From Quadrisphaera sp. RL12-1S (lineage in GTDB: Bacteria > Actinomycetota > Actinomycetes > Actinomycetales > Quadrisphaeraceae), in the NCBI RefSeq assembly GCF_014270065.1, contig NZ_JACNME010000001.1:496001-560000 (forward strand): a DNA stretch of 64,000 nt, given 5' to 3'. Position 1 is the stretch's first letter, and each line of letters opens with the position of its first letter. Positions 44,259-53,270 of this stretch are shown piece after piece. A program made the translations under genes and the position numbers. The notes beneath the pieces are model-generated. The model was not told where the DNA came from, did not search any database, and worked only from the letters and a program-made list of their open reading frames with translations.

Positions 44259-44272
44259 CCTGTCATGACAGG
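44259..44272. promoter_or_regulatory. Candidate GntR operator O2 at the oxidoreductase start
   Basis: Perfect 14-bp palindrome CCTGTCATGACAGG, with the oxidoreductase ATG at 44265 inside it. TTGACC at 44230-44235 lies where a -35 would be for transcription starting at or near the ATG, so bound regulator would block initiation. Confidence 0.6.
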
Positions 44273-45419
44273 TCTGGGACGGGCGACCGCCCCCCTCGAC
44301 GCCGCCGACCTCGTGGTGGTCGGCGCGGGCGTCGTGGGGCTCGGGGCCGCGCTGCGCGCCGCGGACGCGGGCCTCGACGTCGTCGTCGTCGAGAGGGACG
44401 CCGCCGCCCTCGGCGCCTCGGTGCGCAACTTCGGCCACGGGTGCGTGACCGCCCAGGACGGCGAGGCGCTGCGCCTGGCCCGCGCCACCCGCGAGCTGTG
44501 GGTGCGCCTGGCCCGCGAGGCCGGGTTCTGGCTCGCCGAGTCCGGCGCCGTGGTGGCCGCCCGCCACGACGACGAGATGGCCGTGCTCGCCGACCTCGCG
44601 GCGGCCCGCGCGGACGAGGTCGCGCTCCTGGACGGCGCCGCGGTCGAGGAGGCCGCCGGGTGCCCCGGCGCCGTGGGCGGTGCCCGGCTCAGCTCGGACG
44701 TGCGCGTCTCGCCCCGCGAGGCCGTCCCGGCGCTCGCGGCGCTGCTGGCCCGCCGCGGGGTGCGCTTCCACTGGCGGACCGCCGTGGTGGGCGTGGACGA
44801 GCGCGGCGTGGAGACGAGCCGCGGCCGGGTGGACGCCGCCCGCCAGGTGGTGGCCGTCGGCCACGACGTCGACCTGCTGGACGCCGGGCTCGCCGAGGAG
44901 GCCGGCGTGGTGCGCTGCGCGCTGCGGATGCTGCGCGTGCGGGACCCGCGCCGCGCACCCTCGCCCGCCGCTGCCGGCGGGCGGGCCCTGCCCGCCCTGC
45001 TCACCGGCTGGTCGCTGCTGCGCTACGACGCCTTCGCCGTCAGCCCCGCCCTCGGCGCGGTCCGCGAGCGGCTGGCCCGCGAGCGCCCGGACGCCCTGGC
45101 CGTGGGCCTGCACCTCATGTGCACCCAGCGGCCGGACGGCGACCTCGTGGTGGGCGACACCCACGCCTACGGCGACGCGCCGTCCCCCTTCCGCCCCGAG
45201 GACCTCGACGACCTGCTCCTCGACGAGGTGGCGGCGCTGCTCGGCACCGACCGCCCGCGGGTGGTCGAGCGCTGGGAGGGCGTCTACGCCTCCGCCCCGC
45301 GGCCCTTCCTCCTGTCCGCCCCCAGGCCCAGCACGCGCGTCGTGTCGGTGACCGCGGGGATCGGCATGACCACCGGCCTGGGCCTCGCGGCCGAGGCCGT
45401 CGACCAGCTCGCCTCCTGA
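44265..45419 (+). CDS. Phosphonate-associated FAD-dependent oxidoreductase
   Basis: 384 residues, DAO-type flavoprotein of the family that co-occurs with PhnX-like hydrolases (TIGR03364 type). N-terminal FAD-binding VVVGAGVVGLGAALRAADAG with Glu at the end of strand 2 (VVVERD), then ASVRNFGHGCVT. C-terminal GIGMTTGLGLAAEAVD closes the FAD site. Characterised relatives oxidise 2-aminoethylphosphonate or its N-alkyl forms to phosphonoacetaldehyde. No phnW transaminase is present here, so this enzyme is the likely feeder of the PhnX-like hydrolase. ATG at 44265 preferred over an in-frame TTG at 44229. Confidence 0.82.
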   Translation: MTGLGRATAPLDAADLVVVGAGVVGLGAALRAADAGLDVVVVERDAAALGASVRNFGHGCVTAQDGEALRLARATRELWVRLAREAGFWLAESGAVVAARHDDEMAVLADLAAARADEVALLDGAAVEEAAGCPGAVGGARLSSDVRVSPREAVPALAALLARRGVRFHWRTAVVGVDERGVETSRGRVDAARQVVAVGHDVDLLDAGLAEEAGVVRCALRMLRVRDPRRAPSPAAAGGRALPALLTGWSLLRYDAFAVSPALGAVRERLARERPDALAVGLHLMCTQRPDGDLVVGDTHAYGDAPSPFRPEDLDDLLLDEVAALLGTDRPRVVERWEGVYASAPRPFLLSAPRPSTRVVSVTAGIGMTTGLGLAAEAVDQLAS

Positions 45420-45490
45420 CCCCCTCCACACCTGCTGACCGGCCGACCGGGCCGGACCAGCGACCACCCACCACCTGCGAAGGACCCCTC

Positions 45491-46660
45491 GTGCGCACCT
45501 CACGCCTGACGCTCGCCGCCGCCCTGGCGGCCCTCACCCTGGTCTCCACCGCCGCGTGCGGCGGCTCCGCAGCAGGCTCCGGGGGCTCCGGCAGCTCCGC
45601 CAGCGGCTCCGCGAGCTCCGTCGACTGGGCCACCACCTCCTCCGCGCAGGCGGGCGGCGGCATGGACGCCCTCGTGGCGGCCGCCAAGGCCGAGGGGACG
45701 CTCAACGTCATCACGCTGCCGCGCGACTGGGCCAACTACGGCTACCTCATGGACACCTTCTCCCAGAAGTACGGGATCAAGGTCAACGACGCCAACCCCG
45801 ACGGCTCCAGCGCCGACGAGATCGCCGCCATCAAGAGCCTCAAGGGCCAGGACCGCGCCCCCGACACCGTGGACGTCGGCCAGGCGTTCGCGCTGTCCGG
45901 CGCCAAGGAGGGCCTGTACGCGCCGTACCAGGTGTCGACGTGGGCCGACGTCCCCGACAACCAGAAGGCCTCCGACGGCAGCTGGGTCAACGACTACGGG
46001 GGCTTCGTCTCCATCGGCTGCGACTCCTCCAAGATCAGCGCCTGCCCGACGAGCTTCGCGCAGCTGGCCGACCCGCAGTACAAGGGCAAGATCGCCCTCA
46101 ACGGCGACCCGACCAAGGCCAACGCCGCGTTCTCCGCGGTGTGGGCGGCGGCGCTGGCCAACGGCGGCTCGTTCGACGACGTCAAGCCCGGCATCGAGTT
46201 CTTCGGCAAGCTGGCCAAGGAGGGCAACTACGTGCCCGTCCAGGCCACCGCCGCCACCATCGAGAGCGGCGAGACGCCGATCGTGCTCGACTGGGACTAC
46301 CTCAACGCCGCCAAGACGTCCGACGTCGACGCCAAGGGCGGCAAGTGGACCGTGGCCGTGCCCAGTGACGCCCTGTTCGGCGGCTTCTACGCCCAGGCCG
46401 TCAGCAAGTACGCCCCGCACCCGGCGGCGGCCCGCCTGTGGCAGGAGTTCCTCTACTCCGACGAGGGCCAGAACGGCTTCCTCAAGGGCTTCGCGCGCCC
46501 GGTGCGCCTGCCCGCCATGGAGAAGGCCGGCACGGCCGACAAGACCGCCGCGGCCGCCCTGCCGGCCGTGACCGGCTCGCCGACGTTCCCCTCGGACGCC
46601 CAGACCACCACGGCCAAGAGCCTCGTGACCTCCTCGTGGGCCACGACGGTCGGCTCCTGA
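45491..46660 (+). CDS. ABC transporter substrate-binding lipoprotein (phosphonate candidate)
   Basis: 389 residues. Signal peptide with lipobox ending STAAC (Cys about 22), then a Gly/Ser linker. The mature domain is a type II periplasmic-binding fold of the spermidine/2-aminoethylphosphonate class: LNVITLPRDWANYG, DTVDVGQAF, VSIGCDSSK, IVLDWDYLNAAK, and HPAAARLWQEFLYSDEGQ. GTG start behind GAAGGACC. First gene of a four-gene ABC operon after the FAD oxidoreductase. Substrate inferred from context; a polyamine or other organic cation cannot be excluded. Confidence 0.82.
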   Translation: MRTSRLTLAAALAALTLVSTAACGGSAAGSGGSGSSASGSASSVDWATTSSAQAGGGMDALVAAAKAEGTLNVITLPRDWANYGYLMDTFSQKYGIKVNDANPDGSSADEIAAIKSLKGQDRAPDTVDVGQAFALSGAKEGLYAPYQVSTWADVPDNQKASDGSWVNDYGGFVSIGCDSSKISACPTSFAQLADPQYKGKIALNGDPTKANAAFSAVWAAALANGGSFDDVKPGIEFFGKLAKEGNYVPVQATAATIESGETPIVLDWDYLNAAKTSDVDAKGGKWTVAVPSDALFGGFYAQAVSKYAPHPAAARLWQEFLYSDEGQNGFLKGFARPVRLPAMEKAGTADKTAAAALPAVTGSPTFPSDAQTTTAKSLVTSSWATTVGS

Positions 46661-46687
46661 CCTCCGAACTCCACGGAGACCACGACG

Positions 46688-47641
46688 GTGGACACGGTCC
46701 CCGCGGTGGGGCGCTCGCACGCGAGCGCCCCACCGGCGTCCCCGGCCGCCGCGGCGGCCGCTCCTCGACAGCAGGCGCGCCCGGCGCGGCGCCTGCCCGG
46801 CTGGGCGTGGCTCGCCCCCGCGGCGTTCTTCGCCTACGCGGCGGTCTTCTTCCTGGTGCCGGTGGGCGCGATCCTCGTGGAGGCCTTCCGCGGTGACGAC
46901 CCCACCACGGGCGACCCGGTCTGGACCGGCGCGAACGTCGCGGCCGTCCTGCGCGACGCCTACGGCGCGAGCCTGCTCAATAGCGTCGAGCTGTCGCTGG
47001 TCACCGCCGTCCTCGGGACGGTCTGCGGACTCGTGCTCGCCTGGGCCATCTCCGCGACGGGCAGCAGCGCCCTGGGTCAGCTGGTCTCCTCGGCGGCCGC
47101 CGTGCTGGCCAACTTCGGCGGGCTGCCGCTGGCGTTCCTCTTCGTGGCGGCCATCGGCAACGCCGGTGTGCTCACCGGCTGGCTGGCGGGCGCTGGCCTG
47201 CCGCTGCCCAAGAACTTCCTCTACTCGCTGCCCGGCGTGGCGGTGGTCTACCTCTACTTCCTCGTGCCGCTCATGGTGCTGGTCATCACCCCGGCCCTGG
47301 AGGGGCTGAAGCCGCAGTGGCGCGAAGCCTCCGACAACCTCGGCGGCACCGTGGCCCAGTACTGGCTGCACGTGGCGGGACCCGTGCTCGCCCCGAGCCT
47401 GGTGGGCTCGCTCGCCCTGCTCTTCTGCTCCTCCTTCTCGGCCTACGCCACGGCGGCGGCGCTCACCAACGGCACGCTGGCGATCACCCCGCTGGCCATC
47501 GCCAGCGCCGTCTCCGGCAACGTGCTGGTGGGCCAGGAGAACGTCGGCTACGCCCTGGCCCTCGCGATGGTGGTGGTGGTCGTGCCGCTGACCCTGCTCT
47601 ACCAGTGGACCGCGCGCCGGACCGCGAGGTGGCTCTCATGA
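46688..47641 (+). CDS. ABC transporter permease 1 (phosphonate candidate)
   Basis: 317 residues, BPD-type permease with six membrane helices after an Ala/Pro-rich cytoplasmic leader of about 35 residues. The EAA-like loop that docks to the ATPase is EASDNLGGTVAQYWLHVAGPVL. The gene overlaps the second permease by four bases (ATGA), so the two probably form a heterodimer. GTG start. Confidence 0.85.
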   Translation: MDTVPAVGRSHASAPPASPAAAAAAPRQQARPARRLPGWAWLAPAAFFAYAAVFFLVPVGAILVEAFRGDDPTTGDPVWTGANVAAVLRDAYGASLLNSVELSLVTAVLGTVCGLVLAWAISATGSSALGQLVSSAAAVLANFGGLPLAFLFVAAIGNAGVLTGWLAGAGLPLPKNFLYSLPGVAVVYLYFLVPLMVLVITPALEGLKPQWREASDNLGGTVAQYWLHVAGPVLAPSLVGSLALLFCSSFSAYATAAALTNGTLAITPLAIASAVSGNVLVGQENVGYALALAMVVVVVPLTLLYQWTARRTARWLS

Positions 47642-48561
47642 CGACGACGCCGCCCGCGGTGCCCGGCGCCGTCCCGGGCGGGGCCCCCGGGGCCGCGACC
47701 GGCTCCGGGTCCGCCGCACCCGTCCTGCGCGCCTCCGGGACCGGTGCCCGGGCCGCGCGGGCCGGGGTGCTCGCCCTGGCGGTGGTCTACTTCGCCGGGC
47801 CGCTGCTCGCGGCGCTGTGGTTCACGGTCAGCAGCCGCTCGGCGCCCTTCAGCCTCGCGGCCTACGGGCGCGTGTGGGGAGCGCCGGGCCTGGCCGACGC
47901 CCTGGGGCTGTCGCTGGTCATCGCCGGGCTGACGGTCCTGCTGACGCTCGTGCTGCTCGTGCCGACGGCGCTCGTGGTGCACCTGCGCCTGCCCCGGCTG
48001 CGCGCGGCCGTCGACGTGCTGTGCCTGCTGCCGCTGGTGGTCCCGGTCATCGTGCTGGTGGTCGGGGTGCGCGGCGTGCTCGGCTGGGGCCCCGACCAGC
48101 TGGCCGGGACCCCGTTCGAGGAGCTGCTCTCGGGGGTGCAGTCCGGCTGGCTCCCGTGGGTGCTGCCGCTGGAGTACGTGGTGCTGGCGCTGCCGTTCAC
48201 CTACCGCGCGCTGGACGCCGGCCTGCGCACCTCGGCCGCCGCCACCCTGGTGGAGGCCTCGCTCAGCCTGGGAGCCTCCTGGCCGGTGACCATCTGGCGC
48301 GTGGTGCTGCCGACGCTGCGGACCGCCCTGCTCAACGCGGCGTTCCTGTCGTTCGCCCTGGTGCTGGGCGAGTTCACGATGGCCAGCATCCTGCAGTACC
48401 AGACCTTCTCGGTGTGGATCCTGCAGTTCGACAACACCGACGGCCAGCTCAGCGTGGCCATCTCCCTGCTCAGCCTGCTGCTGACCTGGGGCCTGCTCCT
48501 CCTCATCGCCGTGGTGAGCCGCGGCCGCACCCGTGCACCCCGACGCGACAGGAAGGCCTGA
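47638..48561 (+). CDS. ABC transporter permease 2 (phosphonate candidate)
   Basis: 307 residues, second BPD-type permease. A Gly/Ala/Pro-rich N-terminus is followed by six hydrophobic helices and an EAA loop (VEASLSLGASWPVTIWRVVLP). LPFTYRALDAGLRT precedes it. ATG overlaps the first permease stop; the ATPase GTG follows two bases after this gene's stop. Confidence 0.85.
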   Translation: MTTTPPAVPGAVPGGAPGAATGSGSAAPVLRASGTGARAARAGVLALAVVYFAGPLLAALWFTVSSRSAPFSLAAYGRVWGAPGLADALGLSLVIAGLTVLLTLVLLVPTALVVHLRLPRLRAAVDVLCLLPLVVPVIVLVVGVRGVLGWGPDQLAGTPFEELLSGVQSGWLPWVLPLEYVVLALPFTYRALDAGLRTSAAATLVEASLSLGASWPVTIWRVVLPTLRTALLNAAFLSFALVLGEFTMASILQYQTFSVWILQFDNTDGQLSVAISLLSLLLTWGLLLLIAVVSRGRTRAPRRDRKA

Positions 48562-48563
48562 CC

Positions 48564-49691
48564 GTGGCCAGCGAAGCCCCCTCCCGCCCCCGCACCGCCC
48601 GCCTGGCCGTGGCCGGCGCCTCCGGCGCCCCGGGCACGCCCGAGGGAGCCTCGGTGGAGTTCCGGGGGGTCACCCGCGCCTACGGCTCCACCCGGGCGCT
48701 CGACGGGTTCGACCTCGCCGTGGAGCCCGGCCAGCTGCTGGCTCTGCTGGGCCCCTCCGGGTGCGGCAAGACCACGGCGCTGCGCATGCTGGCCGGCTTC
48801 GACAGGCCGACCAGCGGCGAGGTGCTCGTCGACGGGCGGGACGTCACGCGCCTGCCTGCCCACCGGCGCGGCATGGGCATGGTCTTCCAGAGCTACAGCC
48901 TCTTCCCCACCATGTCGGCCCTCGACAACGTCGCGTACGGGCTGCGCGTGCGCGGCACCGGCCGCGCCGAGCGGCACCGCCGCGCCGGGGAGCTGCTCGA
49001 GCTGGTGGGGCTGGCCGAGCACACCGCCAAGCACCCCCACCAGCTCTCCGGCGGCCAGCAGCAGCGGGTGGCGCTCGCCCGGGCGCTGGCCGTCTCACCG
49101 CGGGTGCTGCTGCTGGACGAGCCGCTGAGCGCCCTGGACGCCAAGGTCCGCGAGCAGCTGCGCGAGGAGATCCGCCGGATCCAGCTGGAGACCGGTCTCA
49201 CCACGGTGTTCGTCACGCACGACCAGGAGGAGGCCCTGTCCACCGCGGACCGGGTGGCCGTGGTCCGCGCCGGCCGACTGGAGCAGTGCGCCGCCCCGGA
49301 GGAGCTGTACGAGCGGCCCGCCACCCCGTTCGTGGCCCAGTTCGTGGGGACCATGAACAGGCTCCCCGCCACCGCGGAGGCCGGGGGCCGGGTGCGCGTC
49401 GGCGCGCAGTCGCTGCCGGTCGACGGGCCCAGCGGTGCGGCCGGCGAGCGCGTCACGGTGCTCGTGCGCCCGGAGGCCGTGGTGCTGCAGCCCGACCCGG
49501 CCGGCACGGGCGTCGTGGCCCTGAGCACCTTCCGGGGCGCCTCCACGCGCCTGCGGGTGGCCCTGGACGACGCACCGACGGGGCCCGAGCTCATCGTCGA
49601 CACCGCACCGCACCTCGCGGCGAGCACGCCGCTGGGCGCGCGCGTGTCGTGGCGGCTGCTCGACCGGCCGGTGCTCCTGGACCGCGCCTGA
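48564..49691 (+). CDS. ABC transporter ATP-binding protein (phosphonate candidate)
   Basis: 375 residues of the PotA/UgpC class. Walker A GPSGCGKTT, Q loop MVFQSYSLFP, signature [15 protein letters not shown], Walker B VLLLDEPLSALD and the switch His in VFVTHDQEEAL. The C-terminal 110 residues form a TOBE-type regulatory domain (VTVLVRPEAVVL). The N-terminal 35 residues are an Ala/Pro/Gly leader. GTG start with GGAAGG upstream. Ends the oxidoreductase-transporter unit at a very strong hairpin. Confidence 0.88.
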   Translation: MASEAPSRPRTARLAVAGASGAPGTPEGASVEFRGVTRAYGSTRALDGFDLAVEPGQLLALLGPSGCGKTTALRMLAGFDRPTSGEVLVDGRDVTRLPAHRRGMGMVFQSYSLFPTMSALDNVAYGLRVRGTGRAERHRRAGELLELVGLAEHTAKHPHQLSGGQQQRVALARALAVSPRVLLLDEPLSALDAKVREQLREEIRRIQLETGLTTVFVTHDQEEALSTADRVAVVRAGRLEQCAAPEELYERPATPFVAQFVGTMNRLPATAEAGGRVRVGAQSLPVDGPSGAAGERVTVLVRPEAVVLQPDPAGTGVVALSTFRGASTRLRVALDDAPTGPELIVDTAPHLAASTPLGARVSWRLLDRPVLLDRA

Positions 49692-49708
49692 GCACGTCCC
49701 CTCCCGCC

Positions 49709-49753
49709 CAGCAGCCGGCGCCAGCGGTCACGGACCGCTGGCGCCGGCTGCTG
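49709..49753 (+). terminator. Terminator of the phosphonate transport operon
   Basis: Perfect 21-bp stem (49709-49729 with 49733-49753) and a 3-base loop, 18 bases after the ATPase stop. It separates this operon from the pst promoter. Confidence 0.9.
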
Positions 49754-49827
49754 TCCGGGGCGCGCGGTGGCCCGTCCGGGTGGACCCGCCGACGTGACCA
49801 GATCGTGATGCACCCTCTGACCAGCGT

Positions 49828-49882
49828 GTTCGCCCGTTGTTCACCTGGGTCGGGCCGCCCCTTCACCTCGCGACCGTAACTT
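49828..49882 (+). promoter_or_regulatory. PHO box and -10 of pstS
   Basis: Four 11-bp units start at 49828 (GTTCGCC), 49839 (GTTCACC), 49850 (degenerate TCGGGCC) and 49861 (CTTCACC). TAACTT at 49877-49882 is a good -10 and starts 16 bp after the last unit. The repeats cover the -35 position, as expected for activation by an OmpR-type regulator that replaces a -35. Confidence 0.82.
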
Positions 49883-49958
49883 CCGGACCGCCAGATCGCG
49901 CCAGCCTGCAGCCACGAGCCAGCGGCGGCGCATCCCACGCCTTCGAGAGGTACCTCAC

Positions 49959-51086
49959 GTGAAGCGCAGCACCCTCGGTCGCGCCGCCATCCCCGCGGCC
50001 ATCGTGCTCTCCCTCGGCCTGTCGTCGTGCGCCGCCAACGAGCCCGGCGCCGGTGGCTCCGACGCCTCGACCGGCGCGTCCTCGGGCGCCAGCTCGTCCT
50101 CCTCGGCCGCCGCGCTGAGCGGCACCCTGAACGGCGCCGGCTCCTCCGCGCAGCAGGCCGCGCAGCAGGCGTGGATCGCCGGGATCACCTCGTCCAGCCC
50201 CGACCTGCAGGTCAACTACGACCCCCAGGGCTCCGGCGCTGGCCGCACGCAGTTCCTCTCGGGCGCGGTGCAGTTCGCCGGCTCGGACGCCTACCTCAAG
50301 TCCGACGAGCTCACCAAGGCGCAGAGCCGCTGCAACGGCGGCACCGCGATCGACATCCCGGACTACGTGTCCCCGATCGCCATCGCCTACAACCTGCAGG
50401 GCGTCGAGGACCTCAAGCTCAGCCCCGCCGTCATCGCCCAGATCTTCGACGGCAAGATCACCAAGTGGAACGACCAGGCCATCGCGTCGCTGAACTCCGG
50501 CGTGACCCTGCCCGACACCGCGATCAACACGGTCCACCGCGCTGACGAGTCGGGCACCACCCAGAACTTCACGGACTACCTGTCCAAGGCCTCCGGCGGC
50601 GCGTGGAGCTACCCGGCCGCCCAGAAGTGGCCGGCTTCCGGCGGCGAGGCCGCCCAGGGCACCTCCGGCGTCGTGGCGGCCATCAAGGCCACCGCCGGCT
50701 CCATCGGCTACGCCGACGAGTCGCAGGCCAAGGACCTCGGCCACGTCAACGTGCAGGTCGGCAGCTCCTTCGTGGCCCCCAGCGCCGAGGCCGCCGCCGC
50801 CGCCCTGGACGAGGCCACCCCGGCCTCGGGCCGCCCCAGCGGCGACATCGCCCTGGACATCAACCGTACGCCCACCAGCACCTCGGCCTACCCGGTGATC
50901 CTGGTCAGCTACCTCATCGGCTGCACCAGCTACCAGAACGCCGCTGACGCCGCGAACGTCAAGGGCTACTTCGACTACGTGACCAGCGAGGCGGGCCAGC
51001 AGGCCGCGGCCAAGGCCGCCGGCTCGGCGCCGATCTCCAGCTCGCTGCGCGAGCAGATCACCAAGTCGCTCGAGCTCATCAAGTAA
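49959..51086 (+). CDS. pstS: Phosphate ABC transporter substrate-binding protein PstS
   Basis: High-affinity phosphate-binding lipoprotein, 375 residues. Signal peptide with lipobox LGLSSC (Cys about 25), a Ser-rich linker, then the binding domain with NGAGSSAQQAAQQAW, the phosphate loop around VQFAGSDAYL, HRADESGTTQNFTDYL and GTSGVVAAIKATAGSIGYAD. GTG start after GAGAGGTACCTC. A strong hairpin separates it from pstC, which should give more PstS than permease. Confidence 0.95.
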   Translation: MKRSTLGRAAIPAAIVLSLGLSSCAANEPGAGGSDASTGASSGASSSSSAAALSGTLNGAGSSAQQAAQQAWIAGITSSSPDLQVNYDPQGSGAGRTQFLSGAVQFAGSDAYLKSDELTKAQSRCNGGTAIDIPDYVSPIAIAYNLQGVEDLKLSPAVIAQIFDGKITKWNDQAIASLNSGVTLPDTAINTVHRADESGTTQNFTDYLSKASGGAWSYPAAQKWPASGGEAAQGTSGVVAAIKATAGSIGYADESQAKDLGHVNVQVGSSFVAPSAEAAAAALDEATPASGRPSGDIALDINRTPTSTSAYPVILVSYLIGCTSYQNAADAANVKGYFDYVTSEAGQQAAAKAAGSAPISSSLREQITKSLELIK

Positions 51087-51101
51087 GCACCGAGCACGTG
51101 A

Positions 51102-51150
51102 CGGCGCCGGCGCCAGACCCCGCGGTGAGCGGGGTCTGGCGCCGGCGCCG
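51102..51150 (+). terminator. Strong hairpin between pstS and pstC
   Basis: Perfect 22-bp stem (51102-51123 with 51129-51150) and a 5-base loop, 15 bases after the pstS stop. It is followed by CGCGCCAGTCTCT at 51155-51167, which matches the phoU promoter word. Likely a partial terminator or stabiliser of pstS mRNA, with possible re-initiation for pstCAB. Confidence 0.85.
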
Positions 51151-51219
51151 CACTCGCGCCAGTCTCTGCCCGAGCCGCCGCCACACCCCGAGCCAGCGTC
51201 CCGCCCAGGAAGGCACCTC

Positions 51220-52161
51220 GTGACCGCCACCTCCACGCCGCCGCGCGAAGCGGCAGCCCCGCAGCGGGTGCGACAGCGCCCCGGAGACCGGGTCTTCTCC
51301 GGCCTGGCCACCGGCGCCGGGCTGATGATCCTCGTGATCCTCGCCGGGGTCGCCGCGTTCCTCATCTACCAGGCGGCGCCCGCCCTGGTCGCCCCCGCCG
51401 CGCAGATCGGTGGTGGGCAGGGGTTCTGGCGCTACGTCGCGCCGCTGGTCTTCGGCACGCTGATCTCCTCGGCCCTGGCGCTGCTCATCGGCGGCCCCCT
51501 GGGCGTGGGCATCGCCCTGTTCATCACGCACTTCGCGCCGCGCCGGCTGGCCGCGCCCCTGGGCTACGTGATCGACCTGCTCGCCGCCATCCCGAGCATC
51601 GTCTACGGCCTGTGGGGCGTGTTCGTCTTCGCCCCCGCGCTGGTGCCGGTGTACGCCTGGCTCGGCACCCACCTCGGCTGGTTCCCGCTGTTCGCCGGCC
51701 CGGTGTCGTCAGGTCGCACCATGCTCACCGCCGGGCTCGTCCTCGCCGTGATGATCCTGCCGGTCATCACGGCCCTGTCCCGCGAGGTCTTCCGCCAGAC
51801 CCCCACGCTGCAGCAGGAGGCGGCGCTGGCCCTGGGCGCCACCCGCTGGGAGATGATCAAGTACGCGGTCATCCCGTACGGCAAGTCCGGCGTCGTCGCC
51901 GCCTCGATGCTGGGGCTCGGCCGCGCCCTGGGCGAGACGATGGCCGTGGCCGCGGTGCTGTCCATCGGCGGTGGCATCACCTTCAACCTCATCAGCACCC
52001 AGAACCCGGCGACCATCGCGGCCAACATCGCGCTGCAGTTCCCGGAGTCGAGCGGGCTGGCCGTCAACACCCTGGTGGCGACCGGCCTGGTGCTCTTCGT
52101 CATCACCTTCCTCGTCAACTTCGCGGCCCGCGCCATCGTGGCCCGCACGTCGAAGGGCTGA
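51220..52161 (+). CDS. pstC: Phosphate ABC transporter permease PstC
   Basis: 313 residues, six membrane helices. The cytoplasmic N-terminus has [37 protein letters not shown] and the EAA loop [22 protein letters not shown] are typical of Pst[18 protein letters not shown] follows. GTG start with AGGAAGG upstream. Pairs with PstA, whose ATG follows six bases after the stop. Confidence 0.95.
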   Translation: MTATSTPPREAAAPQRVRQRPGDRVFSGLATGAGLMILVILAGVAAFLIYQAAPALVAPAAQIGGGQGFWRYVAPLVFGTLISSALALLIGGPLGVGIALFITHFAPRRLAAPLGYVIDLLAAIPSIVYGLWGVFVFAPALVPVYAWLGTHLGWFPLFAGPVSSGRTMLTAGLVLAVMILPVITALSREVFRQTPTLQQEAALALGATRWEMIKYAVIPYGKSGVVAASMLGLGRALGETMAVAAVLSIGGGITFNLISTQNPATIAANIALQFPESSGLAVNTLVATGLVLFVITFLVNFAARAIVARTSKG

Positions 52162-52167
52162 CCCGCG

Positions 52168-53226
52168 ATGTCGCAGCTCACCTCCTCCGGCTCGGGCCTC
52201 GGCCTGGGCCACAGCCGCCACCTGCCGGCCTGGGCCCCGTGGGGCGCGCTGGGCCTGGCCGCCGCGTTCTCCGCCGCGGTGCTGGCCCTCGCGGGCTTCA
52301 GCACCGCGGGGTTCCTCGTGCTCACCGCGATCGTCTTCACGATCGTCCTGGTGGTCGCGTCCCGCGCCGTCGAGGGCGGCCGCAAGGCGACGGACCGGTT
52401 CGTCACGAGCCTGGTGGTGGGGGCCTTCCTCCTCGCCCTCATCCCGCTGGTGTCCCTGATCTGGACGGTCGTCTCCCGCGGCGCCGCCCGGTTCGACGTC
52501 GAGTTCTTCACGTTCTCGATGCGCGGGATCGTCGGCGAGGGCGGCGGCGCCGTGCACGCCATCACGGGGACGCTCATCATCACCGCCATCACCACGCTGA
52601 TCTCGGTGCCGATCGGCATCCTCACCGCGGTGTACCTCGTCGAGTACGGCCGCGGTCACGTGGCGCGGGCCATCACGTTCCTCGTGGACGTCATGACGGG
52701 CATCCCCTCCATCGTCGCCGGCCTGTTCGCCTTCGCGCTCTTCGTCCTCCTCCTGGGCCCGCAGGCCCGCCTGGGGATCATGGGTGCGGTGGCGCTGTGC
52801 GTGCTGATGATCCCCGTGGTGGTCCGCTCCACCGAGGAGATCCTGCGGCTGGTGCCGCACGAGCTGCGCGAGGCCTCCTACGCCCTCGGCGTCCCGAAGT
52901 GGCGGACCGTGGTGAAGGTGGTGCTGCGCACCTCCGTGGCCGGCATCGCCACCGGTGTGACCCTGGCCATCGCCCGCGTCATCGGCGAGACGGCGCCGCT
53001 GCTCGTCACTGTGGGCACCACCACCGCCATCAACTACAACCCGTTCGAGGGCCGCATGTCCACGCTGCCCACGTTCTCGTGGTTCTCCTACGCCTCCCCG
53101 ACCCTCCCGGCGGACGCCTCCATCAACAGGGCCTGGACGGCGGCGCTCGTCCTGGTCATCCTGGTGATGGCCTTCAACCTCATCGCACGGGTCGTCTCGC
53201 GGGCCTTCTCGCCCAAGACCCGCTGA
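52168..53226 (+). CDS. pstA: Phosphate ABC transporter permease PstA
   Basis: 352 residues. Longer than many PstA proteins because of two extra hydrophobic segments at the N-terminus (about 25-60) before the usual six-helix core. Core motifs: [40 protein letters not shown] (EAA loop) and [18 protein letters not shown] start. Forms the translocation pore with PstC. Confidence 0.95.
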   Translation: MSQLTSSGSGLGLGHSRHLPAWAPWGALGLAAAFSAAVLALAGFSTAGFLVLTAIVFTIVLVVASRAVEGGRKATDRFVTSLVVGAFLLALIPLVSLIWTVVSRGAARFDVEFFTFSMRGIVGEGGGAVHAITGTLIITAITTLISVPIGILTAVYLVEYGRGHVARAITFLVDVMTGIPSIVAGLFAFALFVLLLGPQARLGIMGAVALCVLMIPVVVRSTEEILRLVPHELREASYALGVPKWRTVVKVVLRTSVAGIATGVTLAIARVIGETAPLLVTVGTTTAINYNPFEGRMSTLPTFSWFSYASPTLPADASINRAWTAALVLVILVMAFNLIARVVSRAFSPKTR

Positions 53227-53270
53227 CCCGACCCGTACCGACCGCGTACCGACCGCACTGGAAGGCGGCC

